NCBI RefSeq assembly: GCF_001468035.1
Contig: NZ_LNZA01000001.1
Location: 2,687,838 to 2,751,837, forward strand
Reading direction: 5' to 3'
From: Legionella tucsonensis
Lineage (GTDB): Bacteria; Pseudomonadota; Gammaproteobacteria; Legionellales; Legionellaceae
Length of the DNA: 64,000 nt
The translations under genes were made by a program, and so were the position numbers. The notes below the pieces were generated by a model. It ran no database searches. It saw nothing but the letters and a program-made list of their open reading frames with translations, and had not been told where the DNA came from. Positions 53,579 to 61,958 of this stretch are shown piece after piece. The stretch's first letter is position 1; each line of letters begins with the position of its first letter.

Positions 53579-54988
53579 GTGCTAAGAAAACTCCATCTTA
53601 AGAACACGCGCTTCCTATACTATTTTTTCTTCTTTCTAGCAATCACTCTTGTGAGCCTTATCGTTTGTTTGTTTTCATTAAAACACATTGCTGTACAAGA
53701 AGTTATCGATGGAAATGAACGTTATCAATTGTTTGCGTTAGCGAACCAACTTCGCCAGAGCTCTGATGATTTAACTGAGATGGCTCGTCTGTATGTAATC
53801 ACAGGCGAAAAAAAGTACTATGATAACTATAACGAAATCTTAGCGATACGTAATGGTACCTCACCTCGCCCTGAAAATTATGACGAATTGTATTGGGATT
53901 TGGTCATTGGTAATAAACGCCCCCAACCTTATGGTCCAGCAAAATCATTAGCAGCAATGATGTTGGAGCATCATTTTACTCTAAAAGAATTCTCTTTGCT
54001 GACTGAAGCTGAGAATCAAAGTAAAAAACTTGCAGAAACCGAAATCAAAGCAATGAATCTGGTTGAAGGAAAATATCAGGATAAGTCAGGAAATTATACG
54101 ATTATTGGAAAACCAAATCGCCAATTAGCCCAACAAATGGTTTTTGGCGATGACTATTTGCAAGAAAAATTAAAAGTAATGAAGCCCTTACAGGAGTTTT
54201 TTACCCTCATAAATAGTCGAACATTCTTAATCAACGAAAAAATTGATCTGGAAATGTCAAAAATTATCGCTTTAGCACTTGGGCTCTCACTTCTCTCAAC
54301 CTTACTTATGCTCTTTTTTATCATTCATGCATTAAAAACATTATCTAAAGTAAATAAGGAAAATGATCTTTTATTATTGAATATCTTGCCAGAGTCGATT
54401 GCCTCACGCTTGAAAATGGGAGAGGAGGATATTGCTGATGAATATTCCCAAGCCAGTGTTATGTTTGCAGATATTATTAATTTTACTCAATTAACTGATC
54501 AATTGGGTGCTAAAAAAACAGTAAATGTTTTAAATCGATTGTTTGCTGAACTCGACAAACTTACCGAAAAATATCATGTAGAAAAAGTTAAAACCATTGG
54601 TGATAACTATATGGCTGTATCTGGTGTACCTGAACAAACAACAAGGCATGCAATCAACATTGCGAATTATGCTTTAGCTATTCTGGAAAAAATGCAGGCT
54701 TTCAATCAAGAAAATCAGATGCAACTTCAATTTCGTATTGGCATTACCTATGGTACTGTCATTGCAGGGATAATTGGTCATAAAAAATTTGTTTATGACA
54801 TCTGGGGAAACGTGGTCAACCTAGCCAGCCGACTGGAAGAAACTTCTCTCCCTAATCAAATCCAAATCTCTGAAAAAATGGCTTTTATGCTCCAAGATGA
54901 ATTCATTGTTGAACCACGAGGAATTTTGGAAATGAAGGGAATTGGTGATGTAAAGACCTATTTTCTTCTTGGAAAAAAAGAAAAATAA
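53579..54988 (+). CDS. membrane-bound adenylate cyclase (class III)
   Basis: 469 residues from a GTG start. Two membrane segments (about 14-36 and 228-250) frame a periplasmic sensor of about 190 residues with no recognised family. The cytoplasmic cyclase domain (about 290-460) has FADIINFT (first metal Asp), EKVKTIGDNYMAVSG (second Asp and purine-specifying Lys) and YDIWGNVVNLASRL (Asp, Asn, Arg). The Lys-Asp pair resembles mammalian cyclases and favours ATP. It should make cAMP in response to an outside signal. It is the second cyclase in the window and unrelated in its sensor part to the one at 22933. Confidence 0.92.
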   Translation: MLRKLHLKNTRFLYYFFFFLAITLVSLIVCLFSLKHIAVQEVIDGNERYQLFALANQLRQSSDDLTEMARLYVITGEKKYYDNYNEILAIRNGTSPRPENYDELYWDLVIGNKRPQPYGPAKSLAAMMLEHHFTLKEFSLLTEAENQSKKLAETEIKAMNLVEGKYQDKSGNYTIIGKPNRQLAQQMVFGDDYLQEKLKVMKPLQEFFTLINSRTFLINEKIDLEMSKIIALALGLSLLSTLLMLFFIIHALKTLSKVNKENDLLLLNILPESIASRLKMGEEDIADEYSQASVMFADIINFTQLTDQLGAKKTVNVLNRLFAELDKLTEKYHVEKVKTIGDNYMAVSGVPEQTTRHAINIANYALAILEKMQAFNQENQMQLQFRIGITYGTVIAGIIGHKKFVYDIWGNVVNLASRLEETSLPNQIQISEKMAFMLQDEFIVEPRGILEMKGIGDVKTYFLLGKKEK

Positions 54989-55001
54989 AACTACGGATGT
55001 T

Positions 55002-55421
55002 TTATTCGCCTTTATGGCACCGAGGACATATCCCATAAATATTTAAAGCATGATCTGTCATCTGAAAATGTGCGCGTTCGGCTATTGTTTTTTGTCTTTG
55101 TTCAATAATTTCATCAACAAACTCTTCAACACAACCACATTTGATGCAAACCAGGTGATCATGATGAGCTCCCTGACTCAATTCAAATACTGAGTGTCCC
55201 CCTTCAAAATTATGACGAGTAACCAACCCTGCTGCCTCAAATTGCGTTAATACACGATAAACTGTTGCAAGACCAACATCTTCTCCTGTTTCTAATAATG
55301 CCTTGTAAACACCTTCCGCACTTAAATGATGATTGGGAGATTGTTCCAAGATTTGTAATACTTTTAAACGCGGTAAAGTAATTTTCAATCCAGCATTCTT
55401 AAGCTGCTTACTTTCTTCCAT
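55002..55421 (-). CDS. fur: ferric uptake regulator Fur
   Basis: 139 residues. N-terminal winged helix with ITLPRLKVLQILEQS and LATVYRVLTQFEAAGLV, then the metal sites HHDHLVCIKCG and the C-terminal pair CPRC. Fur represses iron-uptake genes when bound to Fe2+. GGAG sits six bases before the ATG. It is divergent from bamE, a conserved Gammaproteobacterial arrangement. Confidence 0.97.
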   Translation of the reverse strand: MEESKQLKNAGLKITLPRLKVLQILEQSPNHHLSAEGVYKALLETGEDVGLATVYRVLTQFEAAGLVTRHNFEGGHSVFELSQGAHHDHLVCIKCGCVEEFVDEIIEQRQKTIAERAHFQMTDHALNIYGICPRCHKGE

Positions 55422-55490
55422 TTAATGCTCCAGGTGTCTTTCAGTAAATGACGTGTTATTATGGCGAAATTTTTCACGATAGGCAAAAAA

Positions 55491-55853
55491 ATGAGAATAA
55501 TAATTTTTCTACTTGGAATCGTATTTACCTTAGCTCTTACCCAATGCTCCTCTTTTGATCTCTCTCGACGAGTAGCTCAGCAGGGGAATTTATTACCACA
55601 ATCAAAAATTAATCGTCTCAAAATAGGGATGAGTAAAAATGATGTTGCTATATTAATGGGAACCAGTTTGTTAAGCCCTACATTTAATAATGACCGCTGG
55701 GACTATGCATACACCTGGCGTAGAGGCCGTGGATATACGACTATGGCAACCGTAAGCTTATATTTTCACAGCGATAGACTCACACATATAGAGCGCAGTA
55801 AGCTAAAACCGGGCGTTGCGTCGCTTAATCACCCAGATGTTAATCAAGAATAA
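55491..55853 (+). CDS. bamE: outer-membrane protein assembly factor BamE (OmlA/SmpA)
   Basis: 120 residues from ATG 55491, which has AGG 8 bases ahead; an in-frame ATG at 55461 would add a basic extension. Signal peptide up to Cys19; the lipobox reads L-T-Q-C, with Gln instead of the usual Gly/Ala/Ser just before the cysteine. The mature part has INRLKIGMSKNDVAILMGTSLL and the DRWDYAYTW strand typical of BamE. It belongs to the BAM complex that folds beta-barrels in the outer membrane. Confidence 0.95.
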   Translation: MRIIIFLLGIVFTLALTQCSSFDLSRRVAQQGNLLPQSKINRLKIGMSKNDVAILMGTSLLSPTFNNDRWDYAYTWRRGRGYTTMATVSLYFHSDRLTHIERSKLKPGVASLNHPDVNQE

Positions 55854-55985
55854 CCTGAACTTGCGTGTTTTGTGGCTTAAATAAAGACTGAGAACTTATA
55901 CCCTCAGCCCCGCCTCTATCTCTTACTCACATCGCTGCCTACGCCCAGCGGGACGTCGGCAACGATCTGTATAGACTTAGATGGA

Positions 55986-56267
55986 TTACACACGGCGGCG
56001 AGTAGTTGTTGCCTTTTGACGTCGTTTTTCTTTTGGATCTAAAACCAAAGGCCTATATATTTCTACTCTATCACCTTCTTGAAGCACATGCGCCAAAGAA
56101 ACTTGTTTTGCATAAATTCCAACGACCATGTTTCGCGTTTCCGGATGAATCTCGTATATTCCTGAGACATTAAGGGCATCAAGAACTGTGGCCCCTTGTT
56201 CTAGATTTAAAGTCATATGTACCGTACTTTTATCTACAGCTACATATACCAACTCAATTTTCACCAT
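55986..56267 (-). CDS. rnfH: RnfH family protein (ubiquitin-like fold)
   Basis: 93 residues from ATG 56267 (a frame opens earlier at 56300). VKIELVYVAVDKSTVHMTL, GATVLDALNVSGIYEIHPE and VEIYRPLVLDPKEKRRQKA are typical of RnfH. The function is unknown; RnfH is regularly found beside ratA. The start lies 14 bases inside ratA's 3' end, so they are coupled. Basic C-terminal tail (TTRRRV). Confidence 0.95.
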   Translation of the reverse strand: MVKIELVYVAVDKSTVHMTLNLEQGATVLDALNVSGIYEIHPETRNMVVGIYAKQVSLAHVLQEGDRVEIYRPLVLDPKEKRRQKATTTRRRV

Positions 56268-56688
56268 AAACTGCCTTGGCTCTCTCACAAAAAGAATCAA
56301 CCATTTTATCCGTTACTTGCTCAAACACTGGACCAAGCAACATGGAAAACATACGCCCGGCAAATTCAAATTCTAAGTCAAATGAAACTTTGCATCCATC
56401 TTCCGTTTCATCAAAACGCCAAAAGCCCTCTAAATGAGTGAAAGGACCATCAACAAGACGAATTTCGATCATTTTATTAATTTGTAATCGATTACGTGTA
56501 GTAAAGGATTTACTCATCCCTGCAGCACCAATAACTAAAGTGGCCTGCACTTCATCTTCATCACGATGATGTACTACACTTTCTGTACAATAAGGCAGAA
56601 ATTCTGCATAACGCTCAACTTCATTCACCAACGAAAACATTTGCTCACAAGTATAATTGACCGTACGTGATTTTTTCACTATGGGCAT
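56254..56688 (-). CDS. ratA: RatA / COQ10-like START-domain protein
   Basis: 144 residues. START-fold pattern: VNYTCEQMFSLVNEVERYAEFLPYC, then TRNRLQINKMIEIRLVDGPF and the helix GPVFEQVTDKMVDSFCERAKAVYG. In E. coli RatA blocks 70S assembly; related COQ10 proteins bind ubiquinone. Which role holds here is not decidable. The ATG overlaps the stop of the esterase gene by one base (TAATG). Confidence 0.93.
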   Translation of the reverse strand: MPIVKKSRTVNYTCEQMFSLVNEVERYAEFLPYCTESVVHHRDEDEVQATLVIGAAGMSKSFTTRNRLQINKMIEIRLVDGPFTHLEGFWRFDETEDGCKVSFDLEFEFAGRMFSMLLGPVFEQVTDKMVDSFCERAKAVYGEN

Positions 56689-57365
56689 TATGCTTCTCCC
56701 CGAATTTTATGTCTAAACCAAAGACTCAGATCTTTAATTTCCTCAAAACAAATTGAATGTTCCATAGAGTATTTATAATAAGAAATATGTTCATATCCTT
56801 TTTTCAATAACCATTCTTTACTTGATTCAGTCCATTGAGGTAAAACCAGGGGATCAAATTGTCCTGCCCCCATAAAAAAAGGTGTGCTTTTATCCAGATT
56901 TGCTCTGGTCTGTGCAGCTAAAGGTAAATAAGCAGACAAGGCAACAACTCCACCCAAGCAAGCTGGTGTATGAAGAGCCGTATGTAATGCCATGGCTCCT
57001 CCTTGTGAAAATCCTGCTAGGAAAATCTGATTGTGTGTAAAACCATCATTTAATTGTTCATCAATAACTTTACGAATCAGCAATTCTGATTGTTCAATTC
57101 CGTCTTTATCTTCTCTATCAATTAACTTGACACCAATAATATCATACCACGCAGGCATGACCATCCCCCCGTTTAACGTTACTGGGCGTTGGGGGGCATT
57201 AATAAATACATGGCGTATCGCTACGTCTTCAATCGTTAACTGATCGACCAAACTCATCATATCGGAAGCATCAGCACCTAATCCATGCATCCAAATAACA
57301 CATGCTTGTGTTTGAGCCTGTGACTCATTTATAAATACATTCAAAACAAATCCCCTCACAGACAA
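56688..57365 (-). CDS. carboxylesterase/phospholipase (alpha/beta hydrolase)
   Basis: 225 residues, typical of the EstB-type family. The nucleophile elbow GFSQGGAM lies near 120-127, WMHGLGADASD is the oxyanion loop, and the C-terminal catalytic pair is in FDPLV and SMEHSICFEE (His near 208). It hydrolyses short-chain esters, possibly lysophospholipid. The frame begins at a TTG at 57365; TTG 57344, preceded by GAGGGG, is an equally good start, so the N-terminus is uncertain. It is co-transcribed with ratA and rnfH. Confidence 0.88.
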   Translation of the reverse strand: MSVRGFVLNVFINESQAQTQACVIWMHGLGADASDMMSLVDQLTIEDVAIRHVFINAPQRPVTLNGGMVMPAWYDIIGVKLIDREDKDGIEQSELLIRKVIDEQLNDGFTHNQIFLAGFSQGGAMALHTALHTPACLGGVVALSAYLPLAAQTRANLDKSTPFFMGAGQFDPLVLPQWTESSKEWLLKKGYEHISYYKYSMEHSICFEEIKDLSLWFRHKIRGEA

Positions 57366-57414
57366 AAAAGAGAAATTATCGCTAATGCATCAACACAGTG
57401 CAAGTTATATACTC

Positions 57415-57484
57415 TCGATATTTTATAGAGGCTTTATTGATTGAAATAAAATCCAATTGATTTATTTCAAGACGAAAATATCGA
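57415..57484. promoter_or_regulatory. nested inverted repeats in a divergent control region
   Basis: Inner repeat TTGAAATAAA (57441-57450) and TTTATTTCAA (57461-57470) is a perfect 10-bp inverted repeat with a 10-base gap. Outer TCGATATTTT (57415-57424) and AAAATATCGA (57475-57484) is perfect over 10 bases. Together they fill 70 bases between the leftward esterase operon and the candidate effector; a TATAGT-type minus-10 for the effector lies about 30 bases downstream. Confidence 0.5.
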
Positions 57485-57551
57485 ACATGATATTCCATTT
57501 TTACTCAATATGAGTTATAGTTCGCTAGTGTGAATTAATAAGCAGCAAAAG

Positions 57552-60482
57552 ATGTTTGAAAAAGAAGAACCATTTACCCTTACGATGCTAGGGACCGATA
57601 CAGTATATACTCCCACTCTAAAAAGCAAGAAAAAAGCTAAACCCTTAAAAAAAGGGGATATAGTACAGGAATATTACCCTAAGGGAGAAAGTCTAAGTAT
57701 TGTTTCTACATTGATTAAAACAAAAGAGAACCCTGTAATTAATCACAAACAACCTGCCCCCTATCAATCTTCGGAAGCCACTGTTGTTAATGGACCCAAA
57801 ACAGACGGAACAGATGTCGGCGAAAAAATTGGAATTGGCCTGGGTATCGCTTTAAATGCTCTTGTCCGCGGACAAACTGACCTCAATGATATTGCACACA
57901 GCAGGGGTGGGGTTGAATCCGTTCTGATTGCTCATGAACTCGATGCGATAAAAAAAGCAATTAATTCTTGTGAGAATTTCGAACAACTAATCAAAGAGCT
58001 AACGCAGCAACAAACAGCCAGAAAAAATGGCAAACCTTTTAATAATACTCCTGACATCATTAAACCTTTATTAACCCAACTACCTAAAGACAAACAAGAC
58101 CAAGAGCGCTGGTTCAATACGCTAAAAGCTAATATTGCCAATGCATCAATGAATCTTTTTATCATTGATCCGGTTCCTGGAGACTGTTGGCCAGTAACAT
58201 GGTATGACGAACGATTTTTTACTCTTCCTTCTTTTGTAAAACATGCCGAATTTGTCTATTATGAAAATGAACATTCTGATTGGGGTTTTACTCCAATCTA
58301 TGTCGATGCTTCAAATCCAGAACAAATAATAATTCGACATACCCTGCCCGGACATCACGGTACAGGCTCTGCTGGAAGTAATGCATCACAACAAAACGTT
58401 GTCGTTTCTCCCGATAATACCAAAGCAACACACGTTCAAAAATTAATAATTTTTAAATTACTAAATTTTTTAACATCCCATGGGGTTGAATTTAAAGACG
58501 CACGCGAAATTTTTCATGAACATACCAGCTTAGGTAAAAAATATCTCGCATTTCTGGAAGAAATGGACATTAGCGAGGGCATTGATGTAGCAAAACTTGA
58601 TTTTCCAACTATATTTCGCAAGCTTTATGACAAAATTTATGAAAATAGATCTGCATATGAAGCGTTTAATGCGACTCACTACACATTTATGGGCGTAGCT
58701 CCTCAAAGAAAAATGCTGCGTACTGGTCATAAATACGGTCTTTTAACAGAAGTTTTTCCTAAAAATATCGGATATGTGAATGAAGAGCACAGTACATTAA
58801 TGAAAGAGTATTTCTTCAAAATACTCCAAGTTGCTTCACATGAAGATCATAACTTGGCTGCATTGATTAAATCAGCGAAAAATGTATTATCTAAAAACAT
58901 TAGAAAAATATCTAATCTTTCATCCTCACATATTGAGCACTCAATTGCAGCAACAGCAATACTTGACAGTGAAAGTGTACGCCAAGATGTTTTAAGTTCT
59001 TTTGGCGCATTAATACAAAGAGTAAACCAACAATATCTGAGCGACGATTGGAGCGAAAGCGGTAAACAAAAAGAAAAAGAAGAGCTTTTTGCAGCAATCA
59101 TTGACATATTTCAAGAATTTAATGAATTATCAAACATTGAAAATGAAACCATAAAAGAATTTGTAGCAAAACTGATTAATTTAAGTTTAAAAGGAATTAC
59201 TCAGACTGTTGAGCAACAACATGCAAACCTTGACGAAAAATTGAATCGTTTGCAAACACCAACTGATGCCAATTTAAAATACTTTTTTAATTCTTTATTA
59301 ACTCAAATTAATAAAGATGAAAGTTATTCTGGCCTAGAAATTAATCCCGAAATCAGTAGGATTTTCGAAAGCCATGAATTTGCTCAATTAACAGATTATC
59401 CAGTAACTATAAAAATAGCTTACATCTGCCACCAATTGGGAGAAAAATTACCTAAAGAGGGAACGGAAGAAAATTTAATTGAACAACTTACAGAACGATT
59501 TAACGACTATTATGGCAGCTCATTTGATGAATTTGAAAAACTGTATCATCAAATCGGAGTCTTTATTAATGATACTGCGGCACTCGGTCGATTATTTGTA
59601 ACTGAAGAAGCCATTTTCAATAAACATGAGCTATCTCTTCGAAAAAAAGCTGAGGCTTTAATCGATATCGCCGCACAAAAGTTTTATCGAGATCGCCCCC
59701 ACGCACTACCTGCGCCTGCGGAAAAAAACACGTTCCAGGAGTTGGTTGAACGTCATGCCATCAATAAATACGGTGTCATTGATAGACTCAAACACGAAAA
59801 AGCTGTTTTAGAACAGGAAAATCAGCATTTAAATGTTCGCATCGAAAATATGCAGGAACAAATAGTGGAAAAAGAAGAGCAAGCAAAAAAAACGTATGCA
59901 TCATTAGTGGCTGAAAAGCACAAAAAAAATGAATACCGTGCTGCACTCAATAATGATAAAGAAGCTGAGTATTTATTACTCATAAATAAGAAACTGATTC
60001 CATTAACAAATGAATATTTAGCATTACTCAAATCTCAATTATCCAATAGACCTACAGAGTTGGAACACGATGATGAAATAGAAAAAGAGGATAAAAAGAT
60101 AAATTTTAAGATTCAAAAGGTAAATAGGCTGCTTACTGTTTTACAAAATAAAGAAAACTTTCCCCATCCCCAAATGCGTTTGCGCTCATTTTACAAAAAT
60201 TTGGATACTATTGAAGCAGAGCTCAAAAAGCATCGTGATGCGGATTGGGAGCGATATTGTCAAAATGCCTTAATTGCCGCAGGAATTCTTTTAAGTGGTA
60301 TCGTTCCAGGATTAATTGCACTCGCAATTTATACTCATGTAGGCTATTCATCTACAAAATCGTTGTACTTCTGGCAATCTTCTGGACAGAATGTGGTCTC
60401 CACAATGAATAAATATAGAAAAGAGCTTGATATCTCAATTGACGATACTGATGAAGCAAACATGTTTATAAATGATTATTAA
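57552..60482 (+). CDS. candidate Dot/Icm effector with alpha/beta-hydrolase-like core
   Basis: 976 residues, no signal peptide. The N-terminal third has a Ser-His-Asp pattern: Ser117 in AHSRGGVE (nucleophile-elbow-like, followed by a helix VLIAHELDAIKKAI), Asp206 in FIIDPVPGD, and His268 in TLPGHHGTGS. This resembles the DUF2235-type hydrolases in spacing (inference). The middle (about 270-720) is helical; about 750-880 is a coiled coil rich in Glu and Lys. A hydrophobic stretch near 912-934 (IAAGILLSGIVPGLIALAI) could insert into a host membrane. The end is acidic (DISIDDTDEANM), common in Dot/Icm signals. Substrate and activity unproven. Confidence 0.65.
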   Translation: MFEKEEPFTLTMLGTDTVYTPTLKSKKKAKPLKKGDIVQEYYPKGESLSIVSTLIKTKENPVINHKQPAPYQSSEATVVNGPKTDGTDVGEKIGIGLGIALNALVRGQTDLNDIAHSRGGVESVLIAHELDAIKKAINSCENFEQLIKELTQQQTARKNGKPFNNTPDIIKPLLTQLPKDKQDQERWFNTLKANIANASMNLFIIDPVPGDCWPVTWYDERFFTLPSFVKHAEFVYYENEHSDWGFTPIYVDASNPEQIIIRHTLPGHHGTGSAGSNASQQNVVVSPDNTKATHVQKLIIFKLLNFLTSHGVEFKDAREIFHEHTSLGKKYLAFLEEMDISEGIDVAKLDFPTIFRKLYDKIYENRSAYEAFNATHYTFMGVAPQRKMLRTGHKYGLLTEVFPKNIGYVNEEHSTLMKEYFFKILQVASHEDHNLAALIKSAKNVLSKNIRKISNLSSSHIEHSIAATAILDSESVRQDVLSSFGALIQRVNQQYLSDDWSESGKQKEKEELFAAIIDIFQEFNELSNIENETIKEFVAKLINLSLKGITQTVEQQHANLDEKLNRLQTPTDANLKYFFNSLLTQINKDESYSGLEINPEISRIFESHEFAQLTDYPVTIKIAYICHQLGEKLPKEGTEENLIEQLTERFNDYYGSSFDEFEKLYHQIGVFINDTAALGRLFVTEEAIFNKHELSLRKKAEALIDIAAQKFYRDRPHALPAPAEKNTFQELVERHAINKYGVIDRLKHEKAVLEQENQHLNVRIENMQEQIVEKEEQAKKTYASLVAEKHKKNEYRAALNNDKEAEYLLLINKKLIPLTNEYLALLKSQLSNRPTELEHDDEIEKEDKKINFKIQKVNRLLTVLQNKENFPHPQMRLRSFYKNLDTIEAELKKHRDADWERYCQNALIAAGILLSGIVPGLIALAIYTHVGYSSTKSLYFWQSSGQNVVSTMNKYRKELDISIDDTDEANMFINDY

Positions 60483-60496
60483 TATAATTGGAATTT

Positions 60497-60550
60497 GTAG
60501 CCCGGGTAATGCCCGATAACCCGTGTTTTTCTCAGGTTTTCCCAGGCTAT
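60497..60550 (+). repeat. REP-like dispersed palindromic element, copy B
   Basis: GC-rich patch starting 15 bases after the effector stop: GTAGCCCGGGT, GCCCGATAACCCG, TTTTTCTCAGG, then CCCAGGC. GTAGC-GGGT, GATA, TTTTTCT and CCCAGGC occur in the same order as in copy A (18817-18892, minus strand). Flanks are AT-rich. Confidence 0.5.
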
Positions 60551-60674
60551 GCTTTTCATCGCCAGGTCCACTCAGAAATGTAGAGGTCTACTTACAGCCT
60601 TAGTATTTTATTACTTGAATTTTTACTTAAATAAATGGATAGTTACCTTCTAACTGTTAATCACTTTGTGTCCA

Positions 60675-60791
60675 ATGAAACGAATTTACTTTTTATTTAT
60701 GATTTGCATCCCCATATTCTTATTGGGTTGCGGGCAAAAAGGGCCTCTTTATTTGCCAGAATCAACAAAAAATGCCACAAGTAATAGATAA
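60675..60791 (+). CDS. lptM: LptM-type LPS-assembly lipoprotein
   Basis: 38 residues: a hydrophobic signal, lipobox LLGC with Cys19, then the diagnostic GQKGPLYLPE. LptM (YifL) stabilises the LptDE translocon and promotes its disulfide maturation in E. coli. Upstream of dapF, as in other Gammaproteobacteria. Confidence 0.92.
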   Translation: MKRIYFLFMICIPIFLLGCGQKGPLYLPESTKNATSNR

Positions 60792-60811
60792 CTGATTTAA
60801 TGGTGCAAATT

Positions 60812-61642
60812 ATGAAAATCAAATTTACCAAAATGCACGGCTTAGGCAATGATTTCATAGTGATTGATGGGATCCATCAGAAAATCAATCTTAGCCCCCA
60901 ACAAATCGCCAGTATGGCTCAACGCAACACTGGTGTTGGTTTTGATCAATGCTTACTTATTGAATCCAGTCAGCAGGATGGTATCGATTTTAACTATCGA
61001 ATTTTCAATGCGGATGGTCAGGAAGTTGGTCAATGTGGTAATGGAGCACGTTGTCTTGCTTTATTTGCAAAATACTACGGTTTAATTGATAAAAATCACT
61101 TAACTGTGGCGACCTCGACTACAAAGATGAATTTATATATCAATTCAGACTCAAGCGTCAGTGTCGATATGGGTATTCCACAATTAACCCCATCAGCCAT
61201 TCCGTTTAGAGCAAAACAGCAAGCCGCCGAATATTTTTTGGAGCTTGAGCATAATCAAAAAATAAGTTTACATGCACTCAGTGTGGGTAATCCACATGCG
61301 GTATTATTGACTGAGAATACAGAAACAGCACCGGTTCATACTGTTGGAAAACAAATCAGCCTGCATCCAGGCTTTCCTGAGCAGGCAAATGTTGGATTTA
61401 TGCAAATTGTAAGTCCAAAGCATATCAAATTACGAGTCTATGAACGTGGCTGTGGAGAAACTCAAGCATGTGGAAGTGGCGCTGTTGCAGCTGCTGCTGT
61501 CGGACGCCTATATCACCAACTGGACAAACAAATCAAAGTCACGTTGCCTGGCGGTGATTTATTTATTGACTGGGCAACATTTAATGAACCAATAATCCTG
61601 ACTGGTCCAGCCGTCTTTGTTTATGAAGGCATCCTATTTTAG
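60812..61642 (+). CDS. dapF: diaminopimelate epimerase
   Basis: 276 residues from ATG 60812 (an ATG at 60800 is in frame but adds VQI before the conserved MKIKFTKMHGLGNDF). The two catalytic cysteines lie in VGQCGNGARC (Cys75) and ETQACGSGA (near 219). DapF converts LL- to meso-diaminopimelate for lysine and peptidoglycan. It follows lptM by 20 bases. Confidence 0.97.
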   Translation: MKIKFTKMHGLGNDFIVIDGIHQKINLSPQQIASMAQRNTGVGFDQCLLIESSQQDGIDFNYRIFNADGQEVGQCGNGARCLALFAKYYGLIDKNHLTVATSTTKMNLYINSDSSVSVDMGIPQLTPSAIPFRAKQQAAEYFLELEHNQKISLHALSVGNPHAVLLTENTETAPVHTVGKQISLHPGFPEQANVGFMQIVSPKHIKLRVYERGCGETQACGSGAVAAAAVGRLYHQLDKQIKVTLPGGDLFIDWATFNEPIILTGPAVFVYEGILF

Positions 61643-61958
61643 AGCCCTATTGAATTTATCTTTCAACAATATCACTTTCTATGCCAAAATTAACACAAGT
61701 ATTGAATTTTATTTACAAAGAGTTATCCTGAAAGAACGCCTAACACTCGCACCGTTCCAAAACTTACATAACCTCAACTCGACGCAAGAGTCGAGATTAG
61801 GCTGCAAAGTGCGAGGAGAAGCGAGAGTGCCGAACCGGACTGTACACTCAGTCACATAAGGACTCAAGCACCACATCGACAAAGCAATTTGTCACCTCAG
61901 TAGCGTTTTTGGAAGAAGTCTATTTTGGAGCTGGGTGCTTGGCAAAAAGGAGAGTGCC
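61643..61958 (+). promoter_or_regulatory. structured intergenic region / leader upstream of the final gene
   Basis: 316 bases. The first part is AT-rich; from about 61775 it turns GC-rich. A perfect stem CTCGAC (61778-61783) and GTCGAG (61790-61795) is followed by a purine-rich GTGCGAGGAGAAGCGAGAG stretch and the word CCGAACCGGACT. No gene is convincing: the 80-codon frame at 61617-61859 overlaps dapF and has a composition unlike coding DNA. AAAAAGGAGAG directly precedes the next start. It may be an RNA leader or a repeated noncoding element. Confidence 0.4.

Noticed and set aside
55856-55985. Possible repeat or terminator between bamE and rnfH
   Set aside because: Short stems (CTGAG/CTCAG; ATCG-TGCC/GGCA-CGAT) occur, but they are imperfect and no T-run or second copy was seen.
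61617-61859. 80-codon frame after dapF
   Set aside because: It overlaps the end of dapF in another frame and crosses the structured GC-rich leader, with no ribosome site.
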